This document shows, one piece after another, positions 23,486 through 31,949 of a DNA stretch of 64,000 bases; positions within the stretch are counted from its first letter, which is position 1, and the number at the start of each line of letters is the position of its first letter. The stretch spans positions 1 to 64,000 of the forward strand of contig UQQD01000003.1 in the NCBI GenBank assembly GCA_900543095.1. Reading direction: 5' to 3'. Below the pieces are notes generated by a model. The model searched no databases. It saw only the letters and a list, made by a program, of their open reading frames with translations, and was not told the origin of the DNA. Position numbers and translations under genes: made by a program. The DNA comes from an uncultured Ruminococcus sp. (GTDB taxonomy: Bacteria; Bacillota; Clostridia; Oscillospirales; Acutalibacteraceae).

Positions 23486-23980
23486 CTAAAATGAGATATA
23501 TAGAGAGTCAAGCTCCCATTTTAACGGGTTGTTATCTATATATTGCCATATCATTTTATAGTCGTTCTCATTTCGTATTATATGGTCATAAAAGGATTTT
23601 TGCCAAATCGCACAACCAACCTGTTTTGTAACGATACCTTTAAATTGCTTGATGATCCTTGATATACAGGGAGTAGGGGCGAACAGTGTTCGCCCGTCGT
23701 TATTGTTCATAAGCATTATAATCATATGAATATGATTTGGCATAACAACATACTTATCTACAATCACATTACTGTATATTTTTTCAATATTTATTATTGC
23801 GGATTTTACGGTTTCTCCAATCTCGGAAAGCGTGAAGCTTTCTTGTTGATTAATTATGTTTAACGCTGATTTTTCCCAAAAAAGACATCTTTTATTATTA
23901 GTACAAATGGTGATGAAATAAGCCCCGTAGGCGGAGTAATCATAATTAATCAGGCGGTTGGCTTTGCGTCGGTTTCTCAT
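23486..23980 (-). mobile_element. REP-associated tyrosine transposase (RAYT, IS200-like)
   Basis: A 164-residue Y1/HUH nuclease-type transposase. YGAYFITICTNNKRCLFW is the N-terminal signature, VVMPNHIHMIIML (about 79-91) carries the HUH histidines, and Tyr in KSFYDHIIRNENDY near residue 130-141 is the candidate nucleophile. It is inserted in the same direction between argJ and argB, starting three bases after the argJ stop. A GGGCGAACA-TGTTCGCCC palindrome lies within the gene (encoding the DGRTLFAPTP stretch) and another just downstream. Family members mobilise or spread REP elements; activity here is not known. Confidence 0.85.
23677..23695. repeat. REP-like palindrome inside the RAYT gene
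   Basis: GGGCGAACA (23677-23685) and TGTTCGCCC (23687-23695) around one base, preceded by GTAG. It keeps the reading frame and is inverted relative to the copy at 23445. Confidence 0.8.
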
Positions 23981-23983
23981 AAA

Positions 23984-25213
23984 TTATGTTCTGTAGTCGC
24001 CGTTTATCCTGACGTAATCATATGTAAGGTCACAGCCGTAGGCTTCTGCGCTTCCGTTTCCGTCACCGAGTGAAACGATGATTTCGATTTCGCTTTCAAG
24101 CAATATTTCTTTTGCTTTATCCTCGTCAAATTGAAGTCCGTTGCCGTTTTTGCACACAAGGATTTCGCCTTTTGACGATTTGTAGGAAACGTCAATCTTG
24201 TGTACGTCAACCTCTGCACCGCTGTAGCCTGTCGCACAGAGTATTCTGCCGCAGTTTGCGTCTGCGCCGAACATTGCCGCCTTTACAAGGCTTGAACATA
24301 TAATGCTCTTTGCAATCGTTTTTGCGGTCTGTTCGTCTTTTGCGCCGTTTACATCGCAAACAAGCAGCTTTGTCGCTCCCTCGCCGTCAGAGGCAAGCTT
24401 TTTTGCCACCCTTTTAAATGCGTCGGTAAGAAGCGCAACAAACGCCTTATAATCGTCGTTTTTTTCGGTTATCTCGGCATTCCCCGCATAACCCGACGCC
24501 ATAATTGCAAGCGTATCGTTTGTTGAGGTGTCGCCGTCAACGCTCACCATATTGTAACTGACGTCTGCGGCCTCGATAAGTGCAGATTTCAGCATTTCGG
24601 CAGAGATTGCCGCGTCGGTAGTTACAAACGAAAGCGTTGTTCCCATATTAATGTGAATCATTCCGCTTCCCTTTGCAATTCCGCCTATTGTCACGTTTTT
24701 TCCGCCGATAACGGAGGATACCGCCCATTCCTTTTTGACGGTATCGGTGGTCATAATTGCCTCTGCCGCAGAGGTGCCGCCGTCCTTTGACAGCGTACCT
24801 TTGAGCTTCTCAATTCCTTTTTCAATAGGTTCAATGGGGAGGGGCTGACCGATAACGCCCGTTGAAGCGACGATAACGTCGTTTTCATCAATGCCGAGTG
24901 CGTCTGCGGCAAGTCGGCACATTTTTTGTGCCTTTTCTGTTCCGTCGGGATTGCAGGCGTTTGCATTGCCCGAATTTACGACAACAGCCTGAGCTTTGCC
25001 GTTTTCAAGATGATTCTTTGTTACATATATTGTATCTGATTTTACAAGGTTTTTTGTAAATATAGCCGCACTGTTGCATACTTTGTCACAGTAAATCAGC
25101 GCAAGGTCTTTTTTTGTTGTGTTTGAGGGCTTTATTCCGGCACAAATTCCGTTGGCAGTAAAGCCGATTGGAGATGTGACCGAGCCGCCCTCTATGTATT
25201 TGTAATTTTCCAT
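23984..25213 (-). CDS. argJ: Bifunctional ornithine acetyltransferase / N-acetylglutamate synthase
   Basis: A 409-residue precursor of the autoprocessing ArgJ. IMTTDTVKKEW (about 178-188) has the threonine expected to become the nucleophile after self-cleavage; GGIAKGSGMI and SVDGDTSTNDT are conserved. It transfers acetyl from acetylornithine to glutamate and so recycles the acetyl group. Start ATG 25213 follows CGGTGAT; the frame extends into argC without a better site. It lies 10 bases downstream of the argC stop on the minus strand. Confidence 0.94.
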   Translation of the reverse strand: MENYKYIEGGSVTSPIGFTANGICAGIKPSNTTKKDLALIYCDKVCNSAAIFTKNLVKSDTIYVTKNHLENGKAQAVVVNSGNANACNPDGTEKAQKMCRLAADALGIDENDVIVASTGVIGQPLPIEPIEKGIEKLKGTLSKDGGTSAAEAIMTTDTVKKEWAVSSVIGGKNVTIGGIAKGSGMIHINMGTTLSFVTTDAAISAEMLKSALIEAADVSYNMVSVDGDTSTNDTLAIMASGYAGNAEITEKNDDYKAFVALLTDAFKRVAKKLASDGEGATKLLVCDVNGAKDEQTAKTIAKSIICSSLVKAAMFGADANCGRILCATGYSGAEVDVHKIDVSYKSSKGEILVCKNGNGLQFDEDKAKEILLESEIEIIVSLGDGNGSAEAYGCDLTYDYVRINGDYRT

Positions 25214-25223
25214 ATTATCACCG

Positions 25224-26261
25224 TTAAAATGCAGGCGGAACAATTTCAAGTCCCGTCTTTTCATCAAGCCTAAAGATTATGTTCATATTCTGAATGGCCT
25301 GACCTGCGGCTCCCTTTACCATATTGTCGATTGCGGCGCAGGCTACAAGCTTGTTTGCACGCTTATCGTGGTGAAGAGAAATGTCGCAGAAGTTTGAATA
25401 TTTTATATTGTGAATGTCGGCGTTCATACCGTTTGGCAGAAGTCTGACAAAATATTCGTCTTTGTAAAAATCCTCATATGCCTTTTGTATATCCTCAAAG
25501 CTTACGCCGTCCTTTATGTCGGCATATACCGTTGCAAGAATACCTCTGTTTACAGGCAAAAGATGCGGTACAAATGTAACGATAACCTTTTCGCCCGACA
25601 GCTTTGAAAGCGTCTGTTCGATTTCGGGCGTGTGGCGGTGAGAGGCAACCTTGTAGGCGTGAAAGCCTTCGTTGAGTTCGGGGTAGTGGTTTGACTGATT
25701 CGGCTTTCTGCCTGCGCCGGTTACGCCGCTTTTGCAGTCGCAGATTATGCCTGCGGTTTTAACAAGACCGTTTTTTACGGCAGGCGCAACGGCGAGCGGA
25801 GAACAGGTGGTGTAACAGCCGGGATTGGCAATAAGGCTTTTGCCTTTGATGTTATCTCTGAAAAGTTCGGGCAAACCGTAAGCCGCCTGTTTGTGCAGGC
25901 TTTTGTCAAGAAACGTTCCGCCGTACCACTCGGTGTACTCGTCCTCGCTTTCAAGGCGAAAATCGGCTCCGAGGTCAATGAATTTTTTGCCTGCGCCAAT
26001 GCACTTTTCGGCAAGCTCCTGAGAAAGTCCGTGAGGCAGAGCGGCAAAGATAACGTCGCTTTTTTCAACAACTGCATCCTGATCCTCGCATATCATATCG
26101 TTCAAAAACTTATATGACGGGTAAACGTCGCTGAGCTTTTTGCCCTCAAAGGAAACCGAGCTTACCGCCGAGATTTCGGCGTTCGGGTGAGATGACAAAA
26201 GGCGTACAAGTTCTGCGCCTGCATAGCCTGTTGCTCCCACAATTCCTGCTTTTATTTTCAT
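25224..26261 (-). CDS. argC: N-acetyl-gamma-glutamyl-phosphate reductase
   Basis: A 345-residue NADPH-dependent reductase. GATGYAGAELVRLL at residues 9-22 binds the nucleotide, and ANPGCYTTCSPLA (about 145-157) contains the catalytic cysteine; HRHTPEIEQ is the conserved histidine segment. It reduces acetylglutamyl phosphate to the semialdehyde. Middle gene of the arginine cluster, after argH and before argJ, at standard length. Confidence 0.96.
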   Translation of the reverse strand: MKIKAGIVGATGYAGAELVRLLSSHPNAEISAVSSVSFEGKKLSDVYPSYKFLNDMICEDQDAVVEKSDVIFAALPHGLSQELAEKCIGAGKKFIDLGADFRLESEDEYTEWYGGTFLDKSLHKQAAYGLPELFRDNIKGKSLIANPGCYTTCSPLAVAPAVKNGLVKTAGIICDCKSGVTGAGRKPNQSNHYPELNEGFHAYKVASHRHTPEIEQTLSKLSGEKVIVTFVPHLLPVNRGILATVYADIKDGVSFEDIQKAYEDFYKDEYFVRLLPNGMNADIHNIKYSNFCDISLHHDKRANKLVACAAIDNMVKGAAGQAIQNMNIIFRLDEKTGLEIVPPAF

Positions 26262-26343
26262 AATATATCACCTGTATTTGATAGTGTTCTGACAGTCGGC
26301 GGCATACCGCCCGTGAATACGGTTTGTCCGTATAGAATATATT

Positions 26344-27720
26344 TTACAGCTTTTCCGCAATTTCGGCAACACGTTTTGCCTGAAATTTTACATTTGATGA
26401 CGCAGGACCGCCGAAAACCTTTCTGTCATCGGTGCATTTTTCGAGTGAGATTGCCTCATACACACCGTCGTCAAAAACGTCGCAGACTGACTTGTATTCG
26501 TCAAGCGGAAGATTTTCAAGGTCGGTTCCAAGCTCAATGCACCTTGCAACAAGCTCACCCGTTGCCTTGTATGCGTCTCTGAACGGAACGCCCTTTTTTG
26601 TTAGATAATCGGCGCAGTCTGTGGCATTTATAAAGCCGCCTGCCGCCGCTTTTCGCATATTCTGAGGTATAACGCGCATTGTGTCAAGCATTGGCGTGAA
26701 TGCGGTAAGGCACATTTTGACCGTATCAACAGCGTCAAAAATCGCCTCTTTGTCCTCCTGCATATCTTTGTTGTACGCAAGCGCAATGCCTTTCATTATT
26801 GTGAGCAGAGTCATATTATTGCCGAACACCCTGCCGCTTTTACCTCTTACAAGTTCTGCAATGTCGGGGTTCTTTTTTTGCGGCATAATCGAAGAGCCTG
26901 TTGAAAATGCGTCGTCAAGCTCAACAAATTTAAATTCCCAGCTGCACCACATAATTATTTCTTCGGAAAAACGTGAGAGGTGCACCATAATTATTGAAAG
27001 CACCGAAGCAAACTCAATACAGAAATCTCTGTCCGAAACGCCGTCAAGCGAATTGTTTGTAATGCGTTCAAAACCGAGCAGATCGGCGGTTATTGTCCTG
27101 TCAATGGGGTATGTTGTTCCTGCAAGAGCGCAGGAGCCGAGCGGCATTTCGTCCATTCTTTTGAGGCAGTCCTCAAGCCGTGAAACGTCCCTCAAAAGCA
27201 TTTCGCCGTATGCCAAGAGGTGATGACCGAAAGTTATCGGCTGGGCTCTCTGAAGATGAGTATATCCCGGCATAACTGTGTCGCTGTATTTTTCGGCTTT
27301 ATCTGCAATTACCTTAATAAGGTCAACTACAAGCGATTTTACGTTTACAACCTCTTTTTTTAGATACAGTTTTATATCAAGCGCAACCTGGTCGTTACGG
27401 CTGCGCGAAGTGTGCAGTCGTTTGCCGTTGTCGCCAATGCGCTTTGTAAGCTCGCCCTCAATAAATGTATGTATATCTTCGGCTTCCATATCTATTTTGA
27501 GCGCACCGCTTTCAATATCCGAGAGAATACCGTTAAGTCCTTTGACAATATCCTCGGCTTCGTCAGGCTTTATTATGCCGCACTTGCCGAGCATTGTTGC
27601 GTGAGCAATACTTCCCTCGATGTCCTCTTTGTACATTCTGCTGTCGAATGAGATTGAGCTGTTAAAGTCGTTTGTTGTTTTGGAAAGCTCCTTTTTGAAG
27701 CGCCCTTTCCAAAGCTGCAT
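26344..27720 (-). CDS. argH: Argininosuccinate lyase
   Basis: A 458-residue member of the aspartase/fumarase superfamily. The signature GSSIMPQKKNPDIAELVRGK (about 279-298) includes the catalytic serine loop, and TSRSRNDQVALD with GYTHLQRAQP supplies further active-site residues. It splits argininosuccinate to arginine and fumarate. It follows argG after a 114-base gap holding a GGGGCAG/CTGCCCC hairpin, and argC follows 82 bases later. Confidence 0.96.
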   Translation of the reverse strand: MQLWKGRFKKELSKTTNDFNSSISFDSRMYKEDIEGSIAHATMLGKCGIIKPDEAEDIVKGLNGILSDIESGALKIDMEAEDIHTFIEGELTKRIGDNGKRLHTSRSRNDQVALDIKLYLKKEVVNVKSLVVDLIKVIADKAEKYSDTVMPGYTHLQRAQPITFGHHLLAYGEMLLRDVSRLEDCLKRMDEMPLGSCALAGTTYPIDRTITADLLGFERITNNSLDGVSDRDFCIEFASVLSIIMVHLSRFSEEIIMWCSWEFKFVELDDAFSTGSSIMPQKKNPDIAELVRGKSGRVFGNNMTLLTIMKGIALAYNKDMQEDKEAIFDAVDTVKMCLTAFTPMLDTMRVIPQNMRKAAAGGFINATDCADYLTKKGVPFRDAYKATGELVARCIELGTDLENLPLDEYKSVCDVFDDGVYEAISLEKCTDDRKVFGGPASSNVKFQAKRVAEIAEKL

Positions 27721-27789
27721 ATAATCACCTCATAAATATTGGTAGGAGTGGATTTTTGATTGCTGATTGTTGCCGTAAAAACACTTTAT

Positions 27790-27812
27790 GGGGCAGAGAA
27801 ATTCCCTGCCCC
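27790..27812 (-). terminator. Hairpin between argG and argH
   Basis: GGGGCAG (27790-27796) pairs with CTGCCCC (27806-27812). On the minus strand it follows the argG stop and is followed by CATAAAGTGTTTTTA, so it may be a partial terminator lowering downstream arg expression. Confidence 0.5.
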
Positions 27813-27834
27813 GAATACTGTCAAATAAGTTTAA

Positions 27835-29058
27835 TTATTTGATAAGGCCTTTCTTTGCACGAACCTTTATCGGCAGTCCGAACAGGTTGATAAAGCCTGC
27901 GCTGTCGTTCTGGTTGTAAACTTCGTCCTCGTCAAAGGTTGCAATTTCTTCATCATACAGTGAATACGGGCTTGTTACGCCTGCGTCGATGATGTTGCCC
28001 TTGTAGAGCTTGAGTTTAACGTCGCCTGTTACATATTCCTGAGTGCTGTCAACGAACGCCGACATAGCCTCCCTGAGAGGTGTGTACCATTTGCCGTCAT
28101 AAACAAGGTCTGCAAATGTGTTTGCAAGGTTTTTCTTGTAGTGCAGAGTGTCTTTATCAAGGCAGATTTCCTCCAGCTTGTCGTGTGCCGCATAGAGGAT
28201 AGTGCCGCCCGGAGTTTCATAAACTCCCCTTGCTTTCATACCTACAAGACGGTTTTCAACTATATCTGTAATACCTACGCCGTTTCTTCCGCCGATCTCG
28301 TTAAGCTTTTCGATAAGCTCAACCGAGCCTACCTTTTCGCCGTTGAGCTTTACGGGAATACCCTTTTCAAATGAAAGTGTGATATATTCGGGCTTGTCGG
28401 GTGCCTGCTCGGGCGATACGCCAAGTTCAAGGAAGCCCTCTTTGTTGTACATAGGCTCATTTGCGGGATCTTCAAGGTCAAGACCTTCGTGGCTGAGATG
28501 CCAGAGGTTTTTATCCTTTGAATAGTTTGTTTCACGGTTTATTTTAAGCGGAATATTGTTCTTTTCCGCATATTCGATTTCGTCCTCACGGCTCTTGAAT
28601 TCCCATGTTCTCCAAGGAGCGATAATCTTCATATCGGGAGCGTATGCCTTTATGGCAAGCTCAAAACGTACCTGGTCGTTGCCCTTGCCCGTACAGCCGT
28701 GGCAAATTGCGTCTGCGCCCTCTTTTTTTGCTATTTCAACAAGTCTTTTTGCAATGATAGGACGTGCAAATGATGTTCCGAGGAGGTATTTGCCCTCGTA
28801 AACTGCGCCTGCCTTAACGGTCGGGAAGATATAATCTTCAACAAATTCCTTGTTGAGGTCTTCGATATAAAGCTTTGAAGCGCCTGTTTTGATAGCCTTT
28901 TCCTCAAGTCCGTCAAGCTCCGTTCCCTGACCTACGTTGCCCGAAACGGCAATAACCTCGCAGTTATCGTAGTTTTCTTTAAGCCAAGGGATTATGATAG
29001 AAGTGTCAAGTCCGCCCGAATAGGCAAGAACTACTTTTTTAATCTTGTTGTCAGCCAT
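27835..29058 (-). CDS. argG: Argininosuccinate synthase
   Basis: A 407-residue ATP-dependent ligase joining citrulline and aspartate. VVLAYSGGLDTSI (about 9-21) is the PP-loop, and GCTGKGNDQVRFE (about 119-131) and DLEDPANEP are family signatures. It is the first gene of the minus-strand arginine cluster and has a promoter with ARG-box-like palindromes just upstream. Typical length and no lesions. Confidence 0.97.
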   Translation of the reverse strand: MADNKIKKVVLAYSGGLDTSIIIPWLKENYDNCEVIAVSGNVGQGTELDGLEEKAIKTGASKLYIEDLNKEFVEDYIFPTVKAGAVYEGKYLLGTSFARPIIAKRLVEIAKKEGADAICHGCTGKGNDQVRFELAIKAYAPDMKIIAPWRTWEFKSREDEIEYAEKNNIPLKINRETNYSKDKNLWHLSHEGLDLEDPANEPMYNKEGFLELGVSPEQAPDKPEYITLSFEKGIPVKLNGEKVGSVELIEKLNEIGGRNGVGITDIVENRLVGMKARGVYETPGGTILYAAHDKLEEICLDKDTLHYKKNLANTFADLVYDGKWYTPLREAMSAFVDSTQEYVTGDVKLKLYKGNIIDAGVTSPYSLYDEEIATFDEDEVYNQNDSAGFINLFGLPIKVRAKKGLIK

Positions 29059-29097
29059 TGTGAATTCCTCCGTTGTTAAAATTTAGATTACTCTTAC

Positions 29098-29152
29098 ATT
29101 ATACTATATGTTTTGAAAAAATCAAGTCTTTTTTGAATAAATATTCAAAAAA
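29098..29152 (-). promoter_or_regulatory. argG promoter with ARG-box-like operator
   Basis: On the minus strand TTGATT (29120-29125) and TATAAT (29098-29103) are 16 bases apart. Immediately upstream, 10-base arms TTTTTTGAAT (29129-29138) and ATTCAAAAAA (29143-29152) flank AAAT, giving a TGAATAAATATTCA core like ArgR sites of Gram-positive bacteria. Confidence 0.65.
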
Positions 29153-29269
29153 TCTTAAAATTGTGATTTTTGACAGTTTTAGTGCGAAAACGCCGCAAAA
29201 ACCCGATAAAATCAGACTAAGCAACGCTGAATTAATGAGAATTTCTCCAAAATGCATATATTCGTTTTA

Positions 29270-29292
29270 AATGAATATTCATAATATTCATT
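29270..29292. promoter_or_regulatory. Second ARG-box-like palindrome
   Basis: AATGAATATT (29270-29279) and AATATTCATT (29283-29292) are perfect arms around CAT. It lies between the divergent argG and flavin-reductase genes and could loop with the site at 29129 or control the divergent gene. Confidence 0.55.
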
Positions 29293-29356
29293 AAATATAC
29301 AGCAATTATGAATATTATTGCGGGTATATTGAATATTTTTCTTAATTCTGATATAC

Positions 29357-29385
29357 TTGACATAGATTATTGCATAAAATATTTT
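29357..29385 (+). promoter_or_regulatory. Promoter of the flavin reductase gene
   Basis: TTGACA (29357-29362) and TATTTT (29380-29385) are 17 bases apart. The start codon at 29401 is very near, giving a leader of only about ten bases. Confidence 0.5.
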
Positions 29386-29400
29386 GAAAGGATGATTTTT

Positions 29401-29910
29401 ATGTCAGTATTCAAGGAGATATTGCCGGAACAGATAAAGGATAATCCGTTTAAACTGATTGGCAAAGACTGGGCGCTTGTAACAAGCGGAACAAAGGACA
29501 GCTTCAACACAATGACTGTAAGCTGGGGCGGCATAGGCGTAATGTGGGGCAAGCCCGTTACTTTTACGTTTATTCGTCCGCAAAGGCATACATTTGGATT
29601 TATTGAAAACAACAACTGCTTTACAATGTCGTTTTTTGATGATAACTACCGTGACGCACTGAATTTTTGCGGAACAAAAAGCGGCAGAGATTACAACAAG
29701 CCCAAGGAAACGGGACTTACTCCCGTGTTTACCGAGGACGGTGTGCCGTATTTTGAACAGGCAAGACTTGTGCTGGTGTGCAAAAAGCTGTATTCTCAGT
29801 TTTTGGACGAAGAAAACGTCATTGACGCCGAATCGGTGAAAAAGTGGTATAAAAATGACTATCACAAAATGTATGTCAGTGAAATAACAAAGGCTTTGAT
29901 AAAGGAATAA
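29401..29910 (+). CDS. Flavin reductase-like protein (FMN-binding split barrel)
   Basis: A 169-residue flavoprotein. FNTMTVSWGGIGVMWGKPV (about 35-53) and IRPQRHTFGFIENNNCFTM (about 58-76) are typical of the flavin reductase/FMN-binding domain family. Start ATG 29401 follows GAAAGGATG; the frame is open to 29308 but without a binding site. It is divergent from argG. The physiological electron acceptor is unknown; similar proteins reduce free flavins or act on small molecules. Confidence 0.82.
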   Translation: MSVFKEILPEQIKDNPFKLIGKDWALVTSGTKDSFNTMTVSWGGIGVMWGKPVTFTFIRPQRHTFGFIENNNCFTMSFFDDNYRDALNFCGTKSGRDYNKPKETGLTPVFTEDGVPYFEQARLVLVCKKLYSQFLDEENVIDAESVKKWYKNDYHKMYVSEITKALIKE

Positions 29911-29965
29911 AGCGACGCAGAATTTACCTCGGAGCTTTTAACGGGACTGATAATCTTATTTAAGG

Positions 29966-30096
29966 TGTCCCCGCCTCTTGGGCGGTAGGTACCGATTCAG
30001 GATTCAAATGTGAGATATATTCTCCTACCGAAACTCTGAGGAGCTAACGCTCCTTTGCACTGCTTGTAATCTTTCGCAAGCTTTGCTTCGACTAAA
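29966..30096 (+). repeat. Dispersed intergenic repeat family A, near-complete copy
   Basis: Contains CCCCGCCTCTTGGGCGGTAGG, ACCGATTCAGGATTCAAATG, CTCTGAGGAGCTAACGCTCC, TTTGCACTGCTTGTAATCTT and TCGCAAGCTTTGCTTCGA. It lies directly before the terminator at 30111. Confidence 0.75.
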
Positions 30097-30110
30097 AGAA
30101 ACGGTCATTC

Positions 30111-30136
30111 AGGCGTGCCGAGCGGCACGCCTTTTT
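30111..30136 (+). terminator. Strong intrinsic terminator
   Basis: GGCGTGCC (30112-30119), loop GAGC, GGCACGCC (30124-30131), then TTTTTGC. It would end transcription coming from the flavin reductase or the repeat. Confidence 0.88.
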
Positions 30137-30146
30137 GCTTTTGCTG

Positions 30147-30175
30147 TTGACAAATTGGTTTGTACAGTATATAAT
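30147..30175 (+). promoter_or_regulatory. Promoter of the HAAS-PadR-CPBP operon
   Basis: Consensus TTGACA (30147-30152) and TATAAT (30170-30175) with 17-base spacing. The TGTACAGTATATAATACATA stretch overlapping -10 is two-fold symmetric in part and could be the PadR operator. Confidence 0.75.
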
Positions 30176-30228
30176 ACATACATAGATAAAATAGGTATAT
30201 AGCAAATCTATGTATGGGAGATGAGAAA

Positions 30229-31575
30229 ATGAAAGATAAATATATAGCAGACGTTATCGCAACAATAGACAGCAAGTCCGCAAAAAGGCTGATAAAAGCC
30301 GAACTGGAGGACCATATTGACAGCAAGACCGAATACTATTGCGAACTGGGGTATTCTCCCGAAGAATCAGAAAGACGGGCAGTTGAGGAAATGGGAGATC
30401 CCGATTCCGCCGCCGTACCTCTTAAAGCTTTGCACAAAGGCAAGTGGTACAAGAAGCCCTTGACTGTTGTTGCAATTACAGCTTTGCTCCTTGTTACTGC
30501 TGTTCTGTTTTTGTTTCGGGACTGCCTTTACTATACTTCCGATTTTTGCGGTTGTATTCATACGGTTACTGCGGATATTTTATCACTTGGACTCTTTGCG
30601 GTTTATCTCGGCTTGATTATTTTTGCACGAAAAAGAAAGAACAAGCTCGTTGCCTTGCTTGTTGTGTCATTTCTTATTGCGGAGTTTTTGCTGTCGTTTA
30701 TAAAAATTGAACAATCTTTATATCTGTTAAAGGCTCTTACTCAATTTCAGCCAATAGTATATATTGTTTTAATTATATTAACGCAGGGATTTTCAGGCTA
30801 TGCCGACAGTGCTTTTTCATACGGTTTTGTTCCCTCGGAGTATAATTTAGCGTTGAGTATCGGTTCTGTGATATTGTATCTGATTTTGGTTATATATGCG
30901 ACTTTGATGTTCGTTGCAATATTAAGGCAAGAACGAATGAAGCCCTGTAGGACAGCGCTGAAGGGTACGGCGATTTTCGGCAAAATGCTTTCCGTGACGG
31001 TTGCGGTTTTGAGCGTTATCGTTATATGCTCAGCCACGGCGGCGGTGGTTGGATTTGATGAAAAAGCGGATGAACTAAAAGCCGAACGCAACAACATTTT
31101 AAATTTTGTAATTAATGAAGATGTAGGGGGTTCCTACGAGGCTGTAACGCAGGATATGCAAACTGCGGGATTTGCACCAAACACGGACAGTGAAAGTAAC
31201 AATTTAGGGATAACCGCAAAAAACCTTAATACAAAGAAGCTGTGTATATATTCAAACGAATCAAATAATTTGTTTGTTTATAAATCCGAGGGAAGCAATT
31301 ATGTAACGTATTTCGATTCACGTTATGTTTACTACAATCCCGCAATGAATATCCATTATCACAAGCACAGTGTAAGCAGTGACGACCTGAGTAGGTTTAA
31401 ATACAATTCGGATATAAGCAGTCTTATTTCTTCGGAAATTTTTGATTATGCGACATTTGTTGAAAAAGATTATAAAAACATTACTGTAAGGTTTATAGTC
31501 GATTTTAAGAGCGAGTCACTTTGTTACAGAAACGGCAAATTGCAGAGCAATACGGTCTTGGATTTATCGGAATAA
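30229..31575 (+). CDS. HAAS-domain (permease prefix) membrane protein
   Basis: A 448-residue protein. Residues 1-70 form a HAAS/DUF1700-type cytoplasmic helical domain (KSAKRLIKAELEDHIDSK...GYSPEESERRAVEEMGDP), then about six membrane helices (about 80-270), then an extracytoplasmic C-terminal domain of about 170 residues with no recognised family. ATG 30229 is preferred to 30214 since GGGAGATGAG precedes it. HAAS proteins are usually paired with a PadR regulator, and here padR follows 39 bases later. Role probably envelope-related sensing. Confidence 0.72.
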   Translation: MKDKYIADVIATIDSKSAKRLIKAELEDHIDSKTEYYCELGYSPEESERRAVEEMGDPDSAAVPLKALHKGKWYKKPLTVVAITALLLVTAVLFLFRDCLYYTSDFCGCIHTVTADILSLGLFAVYLGLIIFARKRKNKLVALLVVSFLIAEFLLSFIKIEQSLYLLKALTQFQPIVYIVLIILTQGFSGYADSAFSYGFVPSEYNLALSIGSVILYLILVIYATLMFVAILRQERMKPCRTALKGTAIFGKMLSVTVAVLSVIVICSATAAVVGFDEKADELKAERNNILNFVINEDVGGSYEAVTQDMQTAGFAPNTDSESNNLGITAKNLNTKKLCIYSNESNNLFVYKSEGSNYVTYFDSRYVYYNPAMNIHYHKHSVSSDDLSRFKYNSDISSLISSEIFDYATFVEKDYKNITVRFIVDFKSESLCYRNGKLQSNTVLDLSE

Positions 31576-31614
31576 ACTATTGAATGACAGAAAATACAGA
31601 AGGAGCGGAAAATT

Positions 31615-31944
31615 ATGAAAATAAGCAAGGAACTCATCAAAGGAAGTACAACAACGCTTGTTTTAAGTGTATTGCAAAAGGACGATTTGTACGGCTACAA
31701 AATAATTAAGGAGATTGAACTGAGGAGCGACGGTGTGTTTGAGCTGAAAGAGGGAACGCTTTATCCGATATTGCACGCACTTGAACAGGAAAACTGCCTT
31801 GAAAGCTATTGGCAGGAGTTTGACGGCAGAAAACGCAAGTATTATCATCTTACCCGCAGAGGGAAAAAGCTCCTTGACGAAAAGCAAAAGGAATGGAAAA
31901 CTTTTTCACATTCCGTTGACAGGGTGCTTGGAATTGTAGGCTGA
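31615..31944 (+). CDS. PadR family transcriptional regulator
   Basis: A 109-residue winged-helix regulator. LIKGSTTTLVLSVLQ, YGYKIIKEIELRS, GTLYPILHALEQE and KYYHLTRRGKKLL follow the PadR pattern almost exactly. The start follows AAGGAGCGG. It is cotranscribed between the HAAS membrane protein and the CPBP protease and is likely to repress its own operon promoter at 30147-30175. The effector is not predictable. Confidence 0.92.
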   Translation: MKISKELIKGSTTTLVLSVLQKDDLYGYKIIKEIELRSDGVFELKEGTLYPILHALEQENCLESYWQEFDGRKRKYYHLTRRGKKLLDEKQKEWKTFSHSVDRVLGIVG

Positions 31945-31949
31945 TAAAC

